The translations under genes and the position numbers were made by a program. Positions 1-8,682 of a DNA stretch of 64,000 nt are shown one piece after another. The stretch is from positions 848,711 to 912,710 of the forward strand of contig NZ_RJLM01000001.1 of assembly GCF_004104355.1 (NCBI RefSeq). Reading direction: 5' to 3'. Source of the stretch: Photobacterium chitinilyticum (GTDB lineage: Bacteria > Pseudomonadota > Gammaproteobacteria > Enterobacterales > Vibrionaceae). The notes below the pieces were generated by a model. It made no database searches and had not been told where the DNA came from. It saw only the letters and a list, made by a program, of their open reading frames with translations. Position 1 is the first letter of the stretch. Every line of letters starts with the position of its first letter.

Positions 1-266
1 TTTAGTATTGTTTTCTGAAACTTCAGCTCTAATGAGAAAGCATTGTTAAGTCTTTATTCAGTATCGATTGTATGTGCTTAGCCTTATGTATGTTAAAAGT
101 ACCTGTATCAGGACTTCAATGACGTGCTTTGTCCTCATCTTATACGGCCTCTGTTAAATACTCTTCGAAATATGCGTCAGCAACTCAGTTGACGCTTATT
201 ATTAATGCCCCACGTTTGATATCATTTTCACAGTGAATACATTCAATCCGCAATAGGTAAAATTTC

Positions 267-1124
267 GTGGAAATATTGATTAAAGCTGAACGGCTAGAAA
301 AGTCGTATCAGCAACATTTGGCGCTACATGATGTTAGTTTTGAGCTTAGAGCCGGTCAGATCCTTGGCTTATTGGGGCATAATGGGGCTGGAAAGTCGAC
401 ATTAATCAAGTCGATTCTTGGTGCACAGGCATTTGATGGTGAATTATCCGTATTTGGTCTTCATCCGCAAAGGGATCGTGTAAAAGTTGTCAGTGATCTT
501 GCTTATATTTCGGACGTCGCAGTATTGCCCGAGTGGATGACGGTAAAGCAGATTGTGAAATATATGTCGGGGGTGCACCCTTCATTTGATCAAAGCCAAG
601 CCAATCAATATTTGGAAAAAACAGATATTAAATTATCGGCTAAGATAGCCAGCTTATCCAAAGGGATGAAAGTACAGTTACATCTAGCTATTGTGATGGC
701 GACAAATGTCAGAGTGCTTATACTTGACGAACCAACACTCGGCTTAGACTTGATGTATCGTCAGGTATTTTATAGTAGTTTGATGTCGTGGTTCAGAGAA
801 GGCGAGCGCGCCCTGATCATTGCAAGTCATGAGGTGGCAGAGATAGAGCATTTACTCACTGATGTGTTAGTACTTAGAAAAGGGAAGGCGGTATTAAAGG
901 CAAATATCGATGAGCTTGAGTCCCGCTTCTCAACGCTGACAGTTAGCTCGGAGAAATTGGATGATGCATTAGCCTTGTCGCCGCTTTACTACAGACAAGG
1001 CAGCAAAAATCATGTCGTGTTATTTGAAGGGGCTGAACGATCTCGTCTTGAGTCGTTAGGGCCGGTGTCGAAGGCAAACCTTGCCGATATATTTATTGCC
1101 AAACAGCAGGGGGTAAAGTTATGA
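267..1124 (+). CDS. ABC transporter ATP-binding protein
   Basis: This is the cytoplasmic ATPase of a two-gene ABC-2 type transporter. It shows Walker A GHNGAGKST (about residues 37-45), an atypical signature LSKGM (130-134), Walker B with LILDEP (151-156) and an H-loop His near 188, so all ATPase elements are present. At 285 residues it has the usual length for a single-domain ATPase with a short C-terminal extension. The start is GTG with AGG about 10 bases upstream. Its stop overlaps the start of the permease gene by four bases (ATGA), which indicates translational coupling. The signature LSKGM is typical of the Bacillus YtrB/CcmA-like export group. The substrate cannot be read from the sequence. 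Confidence 0.9.
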   Translation: MEILIKAERLEKSYQQHLALHDVSFELRAGQILGLLGHNGAGKSTLIKSILGAQAFDGELSVFGLHPQRDRVKVVSDLAYISDVAVLPEWMTVKQIVKYMSGVHPSFDQSQANQYLEKTDIKLSAKIASLSKGMKVQLHLAIVMATNVRVLILDEPTLGLDLMYRQVFYSSLMSWFREGERALIIASHEVAEIEHLLTDVLVLRKGKAVLKANIDELESRFSTLTVSSEKLDDALALSPLYYRQGSKNHVVLFEGAERSRLESLGPVSKANLADIFIAKQQGVKL

Positions 1125-1990
1125 GGCCTCTATTACATTTGCTCGAAAAAGAATTGCTCGAATATCGAATCGTCGTAAAGCTCCCGATTTTTATTGCTTT
1201 GTTTGCCGTCTTAAATTTTACATTGGTAATGAGCAGTGACAATGTCAGTTTTTTTGTACAGACATCGGGAGCCGGAGAGTGGGGATTCAGCTTAGCTTCG
1301 TCTGGTTTTGCCAGCTATGTGGGTAAGCTCAATGAACTTGTTGCTGGTTTTGTTTTTCTATCGCTGTTTATTGTGTATATACCCAAGACACTACGTAAAG
1401 AACGCAGTGAAGGCAGCTTAATGTTTTGGCGTGCGGTACCGGTTTCCGATCATTTGGCCATTACGGCGAAATTGTTATTTGCCCTTGTTGTTATCCCTTT
1501 AATTACATCACTGCTTTTGCTTTTTTCTGATGGGCTTGTTTGGCTATTGGCTAAGTGGTGGATGGCAGATGACACTATGGTGTCCTTTTCTATTACGTTT
1601 CCTGCGATGCTTTGGCATTGGATGAGCTTCATCGGAAGAGCTGTGATGATTAGCTTGTCATTATTGCCGCTTGCCTGTTTATTGTTGTTCGTTTCTCAGC
1701 TGATAAATTACCCGATGGTGGCTGTTGTGGTGACGGTTATCGCAACGAAAGTGATGACCTATATATTATTAGGAACCAGTGCAGTAGGTGACTTCATGAG
1801 TGATGTCTATTCTCTACCACTAACGATATTGACCAGTGATAACCCGTTTGAAGCATACCTGAGTTTAGGCGTTATGACCCATCTGGTTCTATTGTTGTTA
1901 GGCGCCGCTCTGTTTTACTTATGCAGCAAACAGAGATCGACAGATGATCGCATTTTTAGTTATCTAGTCAGAAATTGGCACCGGACTTAA
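1121..1990 (+). CDS. ABC-2 type transporter permease
   Basis: This is the membrane partner of the preceding ATPase. The 289-residue protein has about six hydrophobic segments (near residues 20-37, 73-87, 115-140, 165-190, 195-218 and 250-266). It also carries the hydrophilic stretch with KTLRKERSEGSLMFWRAVPVS that is typical of ABC-2 permeases, just after the second membrane segment. It overlaps the ATPase gene by four bases, so the two form one operon. The operon ends at a strong hairpin directly after the stop. The exported substrate is unknown; related pairs act in drug, peptide or envelope-stress export. Confidence 0.85.
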   Translation: MRPLLHLLEKELLEYRIVVKLPIFIALFAVLNFTLVMSSDNVSFFVQTSGAGEWGFSLASSGFASYVGKLNELVAGFVFLSLFIVYIPKTLRKERSEGSLMFWRAVPVSDHLAITAKLLFALVVIPLITSLLLLFSDGLVWLLAKWWMADDTMVSFSITFPAMLWHWMSFIGRAVMISLSLLPLACLLLFVSQLINYPMVAVVVTVIATKVMTYILLGTSAVGDFMSDVYSLPLTILTSDNPFEAYLSLGVMTHLVLLLLGAALFYLCSKQRSTDDRIFSYLVRNWHRT

Positions 1991-1991
1991 A

Positions 1992-2020
1992 AAAAACGGA
2001 GAGCAATGCTCTCCGTTTTT
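1992..2020. terminator. Bidirectional Rho-independent terminator
   Basis: A perfect 13-bp stem (AAAAACGGAGAGC / GCTCTCCGTTTTT) with a three-base loop ends in a T-run and is preceded by an A-run. It can terminate the ABC operon on the plus strand and the small minus-strand gene from the other side. Confidence 0.9.
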
Positions 2021-2054
2021 GATTGTTGATTAGCCTAGGTATACATAGCCGAGA

Positions 2055-2258
2055 TTACGCTGCCACTATGTTGTGTAAGTAATCAACCTCGTTTTTGTAC
2101 TTTCTTACATTACGAGAAAGCGTGCCCTTCGGTACATCAAAGCGCTTCTCAGCCTCATAGCTGGATAAGCCATCGAAAACCACTGCTTCTACAGCGACAC
2201 GTTGATTTTCTGATTTAAAAATCCGATGAGCAATTATCTTATATTGGGTACGGTTCAT
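2055..2258 (-). CDS. KorA/TrfB-like small helix-turn-helix protein
   Basis: This small, basic protein of about 67 residues is dominated by one helix-turn-helix: AVEAVVFDGLSSYEAEKRF followed by DVPKGTLSRNVRKY. The pattern (variable-V-x-G-x-S-x-x-E-A ... V-x-x-x-x-L-S-R-x-V-R-K-Y) resembles the TrfB/KorA repressor family of plasmids, so a DNA-binding role is likely. The start is uncertain: ATG at 2258 is preceded by GTGAG, while an in-frame GTG at 2270 would add four residues. It stands alone between two terminator regions, convergent with the ABC operon. No target operator could be identified. It may be an acquired or domesticated plasmid-type regulator. Confidence 0.65.
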   Translation of the reverse strand: MNRTQYKIIAHRIFKSENQRVAVEAVVFDGLSSYEAEKRFDVPKGTLSRNVRKYKNEVDYLHNIVAA

Positions 2259-2361
2259 GGTAATACTCACTAGCTATATTACGTTCTCTGCGGGAAGACT
2301 CCGGCAGAGAATAAGGAATATTTTTATAAAACGAGATTACCAGCCGAACCCTAACAGAAGC

Positions 2362-5196
2362 TTAATCGATTAGCCGTAGCCCTGTCGGAAGCGCATCACC
2401 GAAGACACGCTTGGTTTCTGCCTCTGTTAAGATCTTCACCTCTGATACCATTTGAACCCAGCTGTCAGGTGCTTTGCTTGATTTAAGCTTGGCGATCACT
2501 TCTGTCCGGTTTTGCTCATCGATATCAAGGGTACGGTCACCGGTCATCCGACACATCATAACGGCAGCAAAAGCGATATTCGGTTCTTTCCGCCAGTCAT
2601 ACTCCATTAACTCAGGCAGGCAGTAGGCTACATGCTGCGGTGTTAATAGGTTATGAGCACTACCGTAAAACGGACTTCTGCTTGCGATACGCCCAATCGC
2701 CCACCAGTGCGCCTGAGAGTATTGTGTCTTTTGCAGGCGTCCAAAAATCCACTCGATTAATTGAAGCTTTTTGTCGAACGGTAAGTGTTCCAGCGAGGCG
2801 GCAAGACGAACCATATCTTCATAACTGCGCTCCTGAAGTTCTTTGTTCAGCTTACCGTTACGTGTTGCCCCCGGACTAATGTACTTAGCGATATCTTTGA
2901 AAATGACGAGCTGCTGCTCTTGGGTCAGCCCACCAGCGACACGCCGCCAGAATGTCCACCAGTCGCTCCATGTCTGAGTCTTGATATCGAACTGGATCCC
3001 GTGCTGATACAGTGCCCAGATCTGATCCATGCGCCAGTCATCAGAAGGGTAACCAAACCCTGGACGCATGGCAAAACCAGTGAGCTTTAGCCAGTTTCTC
3101 TCGTGAATATCAGAGCGTCTACGGCGCTTTTTGCTCTCAAGCAGAGCATTGGCGAGTTCACGCAGGCAAGGGGTTTCCCAGTTGTCGCGTTTACCCAGCA
3201 TCTTTTCAAGGCTAGTGCGCAGCGTCTTGATAGCTTTGTTGTCAGCATTTTTCGTGCTGCCACCATAGACTTGTTTAATTGCGCTGATTGCCTCATCGAT
3301 GCGAGCCGGAAGAATGGATTCCGCCATGGTGGAGTCATCGCTGCCTCGATTGAGCTTGGCGAGATCTTTACGGATGGCAAACTCTACCTTCCAGCGTTTG
3401 CTGTCATCAGTCACGCTGACGCATTCTATTTGTAACGTACCGACTTCAGTAAGCTGGCATGCCAAGGTGACTTCTTCACGATCTTTTTGGTTTGCCGCAA
3501 GTTCGGCACGATCGCGATCACTGTCCAGTGTTGCAATGAACGGGGGGAGGGTGACGAAGCTATCAGAGTCGATAGCAAATAGTTCACCGGCTTCAGTGTG
3601 GTTGTCATCGGTAGATGATACCAGGTTGAAGCGGACTGGTTCGCCGAGTGTCAGTGCAAACTTGCGTGCTGTTAGATGAACTTCTGTGCCCTCATCAATC
3701 CCTTTAGGCAGGATGCAGATCCCTTGCTTGGCCTTTTTCTTGTCTTCCAGAGTCAGGAAAAACGAACGCGCCGAGCCACCACCTATTTTTAGTTGCGCGC
3801 CATGACGAGCTTTGGCATAGGCAACGGCTCCATAGGCGACGGCAAGATCTGGATGAGGGTTTTTGAGTTCAGTGACAGCGTCACCTTTCCAGTATGAGAA
3901 GGTGGTTAGTACACGTTCCGCCAGTAGCGGACTATTGAATACACCGCCATTTAGAAGTACAGCGGCAGGAATCGCTGGTAAGTTTGGGGCGAGATCGGTT
4001 CCACTCTTTAACAGTGCATCCCGGCAAGCCGTGTCATGCAAATCGATAAACTGAGCCAGATGCTTGCTGATTGCCGGATCGGCAGCATATGGCAGGCCGA
4101 ATTCAACGACAGCGGCCTGACGTTGGCTTGGTTGATCAGTGTATTCTGTTTGAGGGAAGAAACCGTCCAGCGCAATGCTATGAACTTCTTCACGTGTGAG
4201 CTCAATGCTCTTGGAACCACCAATAAGGCGAGAGCCGCTACCCAATAACGTGACCTTGGCGGTTTCGGGGGCGTTGCCTGAAAGGAGTTGTTCTTTGACC
4301 TTGCGGGTTTGCTGGATAAGCTTTGACAGGCCTGCTGCGCTGAGCTTTTTAGTGCCACCGTGCAGGCGTTGTTCTGCTTTGTGAGCCAGAGCCAAATCCA
4401 GGTTGTCACCACCTAGCATGAGGTGATCACCGACACCGATACGATCCAACGTGAGTTTGTCACTGTCTGTGCTGACTTTGATCAAACTGAGATCTGTCGT
4501 ACCACCGCCAACGTCACATACCATCAGAAGCGGAATATCTTTCAGTTGTGCTTCGGCATTTTGTTTGTTTTTTGCATACCAGTCGTAGCAGACTGCCTGA
4601 GGTTCTTCCAGCAGCAAGATCTTCGGTAATCCGGCCATAGCGGCAGCTTCTAATGTTAGCGCCCGTGCAGCTTCGTCAAATGATGCCGGAACGGTAACCA
4701 CCACTTCTTGGTCGGCTAATTTGGCATCTTGGTGGTGATAGTCCCATGCCTGACGAACGTGGTTTAAGTAACTGGCGCTTGCTACAACCGGTGATACTTT
4801 CTTTACACTGCTATTCGAAGACCATGGCAAAATAGCTTCACTGCGATCAACGCCCGTATGCGAGAGCCAGCTCTTGGCGCTGACAACCTGGCGGCCCTCA
4901 ACTTTTGCACCTAACTCACGGGCAAACTCACCAATAATAGCATTGTTGAAATCACCTTTTACTGGCTGGATATCCCAAGGTAATACCAGTTCAGACGGGC
5001 TTATTTCATCGTCCGCCGGATGATAGCGAAATGAAGGCAACAGAGGCTTGCGCGCAACTTCTCCTGGCGCAATAAGCTGGTCAATTTCAAAAATACTGAT
5101 GGGGCTGGATTCAAGCTCGTCGGTGATAGGGGTATAAGCGACAACAGTGTGGGTAGTACCTAAATCGATACCGACTAGATAGCGAGGGGAAGACAT
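2362..5196 (-). CDS. Divergent Hsp70-family protein with long C-terminal extension
   Basis: The N-terminal half is an actin-like ATPase of the Hsp70 class: phosphate-1 loop GIDLGTTHTVVAYT (about residues 9-22), phosphate-2 loop CDVGGGTTDLSLI (near 226-238) and the adenosine region LLNGGVFNSPLL (near 415). After the ATPase comes a shortened substrate-domain-like beta region (about 470-600). A roughly 320-residue C-terminal part is unlike DnaK and matches the DUF3731-type extension found on such proteins. With 944 residues it is much longer than DnaK (about 640). The start ATG has GGAGT nine bases upstream. It is the last gene of a leftward operon behind a second Hsp70-like gene and a DUF2760 gene. 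The molecular role is not established. Confidence 0.9.
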   Translation of the reverse strand: MSSPRYLVGIDLGTTHTVVAYTPITDELESSPISIFEIDQLIAPGEVARKPLLPSFRYHPADDEISPSELVLPWDIQPVKGDFNNAIIGEFARELGAKVEGRQVVSAKSWLSHTGVDRSEAILPWSSNSSVKKVSPVVASASYLNHVRQAWDYHHQDAKLADQEVVVTVPASFDEAARALTLEAAAMAGLPKILLLEEPQAVCYDWYAKNKQNAEAQLKDIPLLMVCDVGGGTTDLSLIKVSTDSDKLTLDRIGVGDHLMLGGDNLDLALAHKAEQRLHGGTKKLSAAGLSKLIQQTRKVKEQLLSGNAPETAKVTLLGSGSRLIGGSKSIELTREEVHSIALDGFFPQTEYTDQPSQRQAAVVEFGLPYAADPAISKHLAQFIDLHDTACRDALLKSGTDLAPNLPAIPAAVLLNGGVFNSPLLAERVLTTFSYWKGDAVTELKNPHPDLAVAYGAVAYAKARHGAQLKIGGGSARSFFLTLEDKKKAKQGICILPKGIDEGTEVHLTARKFALTLGEPVRFNLVSSTDDNHTEAGELFAIDSDSFVTLPPFIATLDSDRDRAELAANQKDREEVTLACQLTEVGTLQIECVSVTDDSKRWKVEFAIRKDLAKLNRGSDDSTMAESILPARIDEAISAIKQVYGGSTKNADNKAIKTLRTSLEKMLGKRDNWETPCLRELANALLESKKRRRRSDIHERNWLKLTGFAMRPGFGYPSDDWRMDQIWALYQHGIQFDIKTQTWSDWWTFWRRVAGGLTQEQQLVIFKDIAKYISPGATRNGKLNKELQERSYEDMVRLAASLEHLPFDKKLQLIEWIFGRLQKTQYSQAHWWAIGRIASRSPFYGSAHNLLTPQHVAYCLPELMEYDWRKEPNIAFAAVMMCRMTGDRTLDIDEQNRTEVIAKLKSSKAPDSWVQMVSEVKILTEAETKRVFGDALPTGLRLID

Positions 5197-5251
5197 TGGT
5201 TACTCCGTTAAAATTACGGCGCATCATGGATGCGCCGTAACAGGGTAGGGA

Positions 5252-7087
5252 TTACTTTTCGCGAACGTCGAATTCGACCTGCCATTTCTGACCGCCATCC
5301 GTAGGGATGGCTTCAAGGCAAAGGGTGCCTAATTCAGTAACACGGGAAGAGAGGCGAACAGGGACAACCTCACCTGCAGTACGACCTTCAGAAACTGGCA
5401 ACGTTACCTGAATGGCAGGTAACTCTTCCAGTTCTTCCGGTTGCCACCAGTCAAGGTGAGTACCGGCAGGGTCTTCGCGGCGAACCGTCGAGCCGAAGAA
5501 CTTAAACTGTACCGGCTGACCGATCACCAAGCCAAACTCGCGGCTAGGTACATCGGCGTGAGTACCTTCTTCCATACCGAATGGTGCGACACATAGTGCT
5601 TCTAAAGGTGGTTCCATCCCCGGGATTGCCGGCATAGAACTTTCGATACCCACGTAGTAGCTGCTTGCGATACCACCGCGGATTCGAACACCTTTCCCTT
5701 TACGTACAGAACCGTAGTAAGAGGCACCGCTGGCAACCGCCAGATCAAGATCCAGGCCTTCCAGCAGCTTCGCTTCATTGCTACCGCCAGTAGTTAGCCA
5801 GCTGTTGATGATCGAAAGCAGGCGGTCAGACAGAAGCTCAGATTTTAGTACGCCACCGTTAAATAGGATTGCGGTTGGACGAATGAAGTTTTCATGTAGC
5901 TGGTCGTATTTTTCGAATAACTCGTCAACGGCGGATGACTGACGGCTTAGGAAGCCGGCAACATGGCGAGATACCGCTGCATCTTGCGCATATGGCAGAC
6001 CCATTTGAGTCAGGGCACCACGCTGCATTTCTACAGGATGCTCGTCAACGCTATTGCGAGGGAAGAAACCCTCTACCAGTGTTTGTTGCACTTCCTCTTG
6101 TGTCAGCTCTGTTTGCAGCGTGCCGCCAAGAAGCTTCGAGCCGCGGCTAGGGACAACAATAGGGACAGCCTGAAGTTCTGCATCACTTAGCAGGGCTTCT
6201 TTGGCATCACGACAAGCGTGAGTAATTGCCTGGATCTGCCAAGGCTGAAGTTGCTTACCTTCCTGAGCTAGCTTCATCTTAAGGCGATAAGCGAGCGCCA
6301 GATCCATGTTGTCACCACCGAGCAGGATGTGATCACCGACCGCGACGCGGTTCAGAGTCAGGTTACCTTCTTCTTCGGTTACTGCAACGAGTGAAAGGTC
6401 AGTTGTACCGCCACCGATATCTACGACCAAAATCACATCACCGACTGAAACCTGATCACGCCAGGTGTCATCGTTGTTCTTCAGCCAGCTGTATACAGCT
6501 GCCTGTGGTTCTTCCAGCAGCGTCATATGCTTGAAACCGACGCTACGAGCGGCTTCAGCGGTTAGCTCTCGTGCTGCCGGATCAAATGAAGCCGGTACTG
6601 TGATGGTAACATCCTGATCAAACAGCGGGCTGTCCGGATGCTGATTGTTCCAGGCTTCCGCCAGGTGCTCAAGGTAGTTACGGGTTGCATCAACGGGTGA
6701 TGCTTTTGCAACTTCTTCCGGGCTGTTTAGCGGCAGGAAGGCATCACGACGGTTAACACCGCCGTGACATAACCAGCTTTTCGCACTGGCGATAAGGCGG
6801 ATTGGCGTTTTGCTACCCATTGTTCGTGCCATGGCACCAACGATAGCATTCGGCTGCGCATTCCACGGCAGGGCGGTATCGCCTTCGGCCAGCTCAGACT
6901 CGTGTGCCTGATACATGAATGATGGCAGCTGATCTTTTTCTTCAACGTTACCCGGAGTGGTAAGTTGAGCGATCGGCATGACGTTGACTTGTGCTTCTTC
7001 ATCTTGCAGATCGACATAAGACAGTACGCAGTGAGTGGTACCTAAGTCGATACCAACGCTAAAACGATGTTCTTGTGTATCTTGCAT
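5252..7087 (-). CDS. Divergent Hsp70-family protein (short form)
   Basis: This is a 611-residue Hsp70-like protein with phosphate-1 loop GIDLGTTHCVLSYVD (about residues 11-25), phosphate-2 loop VVDIGGGTTDLSLV (near 222-235) and the adenosine motif LFNGGVLKSELLSDRL (near 410). It is clearly paralogous to the next gene downstream but lacks its 320-residue C-terminal extension, ending soon after the beta-rich region at the motif GTLCLEAI. It lacks the helical lid and EEVD-type tail of DnaK. Its ATG overlaps the stop of the upstream DUF2760 gene by one base (TAATG), a sign of coupled translation. It probably works as a pair with the 944-residue Hsp70. It is not DnaK itself, since no grpE or dnaJ adjoins it. 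Confidence 0.9.
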   Translation of the reverse strand: MQDTQEHRFSVGIDLGTTHCVLSYVDLQDEEAQVNVMPIAQLTTPGNVEEKDQLPSFMYQAHESELAEGDTALPWNAQPNAIVGAMARTMGSKTPIRLIASAKSWLCHGGVNRRDAFLPLNSPEEVAKASPVDATRNYLEHLAEAWNNQHPDSPLFDQDVTITVPASFDPAARELTAEAARSVGFKHMTLLEEPQAAVYSWLKNNDDTWRDQVSVGDVILVVDIGGGTTDLSLVAVTEEEGNLTLNRVAVGDHILLGGDNMDLALAYRLKMKLAQEGKQLQPWQIQAITHACRDAKEALLSDAELQAVPIVVPSRGSKLLGGTLQTELTQEEVQQTLVEGFFPRNSVDEHPVEMQRGALTQMGLPYAQDAAVSRHVAGFLSRQSSAVDELFEKYDQLHENFIRPTAILFNGGVLKSELLSDRLLSIINSWLTTGGSNEAKLLEGLDLDLAVASGASYYGSVRKGKGVRIRGGIASSYYVGIESSMPAIPGMEPPLEALCVAPFGMEEGTHADVPSREFGLVIGQPVQFKFFGSTVRREDPAGTHLDWWQPEELEELPAIQVTLPVSEGRTAGEVVPVRLSSRVTELGTLCLEAIPTDGGQKWQVEFDVREK

Positions 7088-7734
7088 TACAGTTCTACCT
7101 CAGCGGCGGCAACAATACTTGCATCATGACCTTCTGCCAGTTTAGGCAGTTTAATGTCGGTCACTTTCCAGCCGCGATGGATAAGGGTTCCAGTGAAAGG
7201 TGCTTCGCCAACTACATTACCCGTTAGGCGCACTTCAGAGGCATTGAAACCTTGTGGCAGGGTAATGCGAGTTTCTTCGTCTTCAGAACGAACAGGGGCG
7301 AAGCTGAAATATTCGTTTAGGACTTTCTGGCCACCTTCGTGAATAACACGTGCAGCAGCGCCGATTTCAGCATCGGCAAAACCTTTTAGGTCTTCCTGCA
7401 TGAAATCAATAAAACGGGCTTCTTGCTGAAGCAAAGAAAGTAGCTGAAGAGCTGCATCCGGTGTGGCTGTTTTCAGCTTCGGTTCAACTTCAACAATTTT
7501 CTCAACGATCTTTTCAACTTCAACGATCTTCTCTATAGGTTTTTCAACCTCAACGATTTTCTCTACTTCGACTTCTTTCTCGACAATCTTTTCGACTTCA
7601 ACTGATTTGCCTTTTTTGGCGATGTATAAAACCAGTAACACTAATACTAGGCCGCCTAACCAAGCATGCCCCATATCAATTGTTGTCGGCATTGCCGATA
7701 AATCCACAGTCATTTTAGAAAAATCAAAAGCCAT
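7087..7734 (-). CDS. DUF2760-family membrane-anchored coiled-coil protein
   Basis: This 215-residue protein has one transmembrane segment near residues 24-40 (AWLGGLVLVLLVLYIA). A highly repetitive charged stretch follows at about 45-85, built of VEKIVE / VEVEK units and probably forming a rod or coiled coil. The C-terminal globular domain (about 90-215) matches what I know as DUF2760: it begins AALQLLSLLQQEARFIDF and ends with a beta-rich part. It is the first gene of the operon with two Hsp70-like genes, overlapping the next by one base. The context suggests that it tethers or recruits the Hsp70 pair to the inner membrane. That role is inference. The family assignment is from memory of the motif and neighbourhood. 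Confidence 0.8.
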   Translation of the reverse strand: MAFDFSKMTVDLSAMPTTIDMGHAWLGGLVLVLLVLYIAKKGKSVEVEKIVEKEVEVEKIVEVEKPIEKIVEVEKIVEKIVEVEPKLKTATPDAALQLLSLLQQEARFIDFMQEDLKGFADAEIGAAARVIHEGGQKVLNEYFSFAPVRSEDEETRITLPQGFNASEVRLTGNVVGEAPFTGTLIHRGWKVTDIKLPKLAEGHDASIVAAAEVEL

Positions 7735-8217
7735 ATCCGTCTTCTCTTTACAGTGAAATATCGATTCACTATGAACAATTTGGGCTGAATACTAACATAC
7801 TCACCCTGCATTACATCTAGGGCTGACATTTTTTTACTTCAAATACTGCAAGAATTGTTGCCTTAGATTAATTTGCAACCAATCAAGGGGTTGACATAAC
7901 TCTGTCATTGTAGCTAAGCCTGAATGTTATTCCACTATGCGCATACGACGATTCATGAAATCTTTGATTGCTCCTTTCATTTTTAGTCTATTTTTCACGA
8001 CTTTGTCAGTATTCCATTATTACATTTGCTAAATGAATCGAATCATGATGATTCCAGGGGGCAGTGCTGCGTATTTATGCGGTAGAACACGGTGGGGCTG
8101 CTTTGTGGCGTAGAACAAAATGATAGTAATGTGTAGTTTATTCGGTTTTTGCGGTGTTTTTTGGGTAGACTTGCGGTAGATTTAGGTAATTGCTTTAACA
8201 AACCATCAGGTTGAACT
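7735..8217. other. Intergenic region, divergent promoters
   Basis: This 483-base gap separates the leftward Hsp70 operon from rightward yajD and must hold promoters for both. TTGACA at 7891-7896 is a possible plus-strand -35 element, but no good -10 lies at standard spacing. No open reading frame with a ribosome binding site was seen. Confidence 0.4.
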
Positions 8218-8571
8218 ATGTCATCAGATTATTACGGCACTAGTGCCGCTTATGCCCGCCAAGAGCAAGGCTACCGTGAAAAAGCGCTGAAGCTTTACCC
8301 GTGGGTGTGCGGTCGTTGCACAAGAGAGTTTGTTTATTCTAATCTTCGTGAACTAACGGTACACCATGTCGATCATGATCATACCAATAATCCGGAAGAC
8401 GGCAGCAACTGGGAGTTGCTATGCCTGTTTTGCCATGATCATGAGCACGAAAAATATACCGAGCATGATCAGCAGACCGGCAGTGTGATCAAAGCTGGTG
8501 AAGATGATCACGAAGCAGCGACGTTTAATCCATTTGCTGATTTGAAGGCAATGATGGATAAGAAGAAGTAG
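8218..8571 (+). CDS. yajD: YajD-family HNH nuclease-like protein
   Basis: This 117-residue HNH protein has the same length class as Escherichia coli YajD (115). A Cys pair CGRC (about residues 36-39), the segment LTVHHVDHDHTNNPEDGSNW with the HNH His residues (about 51-70), and CLFCHDHEHE (about 75-84) form the zinc-binding beta-beta-alpha metal fold. All four zinc cysteines and the active-site histidines are present. The C-terminal tail is charged. It appears as a single gene, followed at once by a GC-rich palindromic repeat. The family has nuclease architecture, but its biological role is not established. Confidence 0.88.
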   Translation: MSSDYYGTSAAYARQEQGYREKALKLYPWVCGRCTREFVYSNLRELTVHHVDHDHTNNPEDGSNWELLCLFCHDHEHEKYTEHDQQTGSVIKAGEDDHEAATFNPFADLKAMMDKKK

Positions 8572-8588
8572 GAAAGAGCAGACATTTG

Positions 8589-8673
8589 TTCTCTCCCTTT
8601 ACTAAGGGGAGGGCTAGGGTGGGGTTGTTATGTTAACCCCCTTCCCAGTCTCCCCCTTGAAAAGAGGGAGGAG
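8589..8673. repeat. GC-rich palindromic intergenic repeat (three hairpins)
   Basis: The element contains CTCCCTTT-ACT-AAGGGGAG, then GGGTGGGGTT paired with AACCCCCTTCCC, then a CTCCCCCTTGAAAAGAGGGAG hairpin. A second copy of its right half occurs at 35947-35986 in this window, differing at few bases. It lies between the convergent ends of yajD and the site-2 protease gene, as expected of a REP- or MITE-like dispersed element, and may also act as a transcript end. Confidence 0.75.
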
Positions 8674-8682
8674 TATTCCAAT

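Noticed and set aside
7463-7660. CRISPR-like array suggested by the short DNA repeats
   Set aside because: The repeats are in-frame codon repeats inside the DUF2760 gene with no unique spacers.
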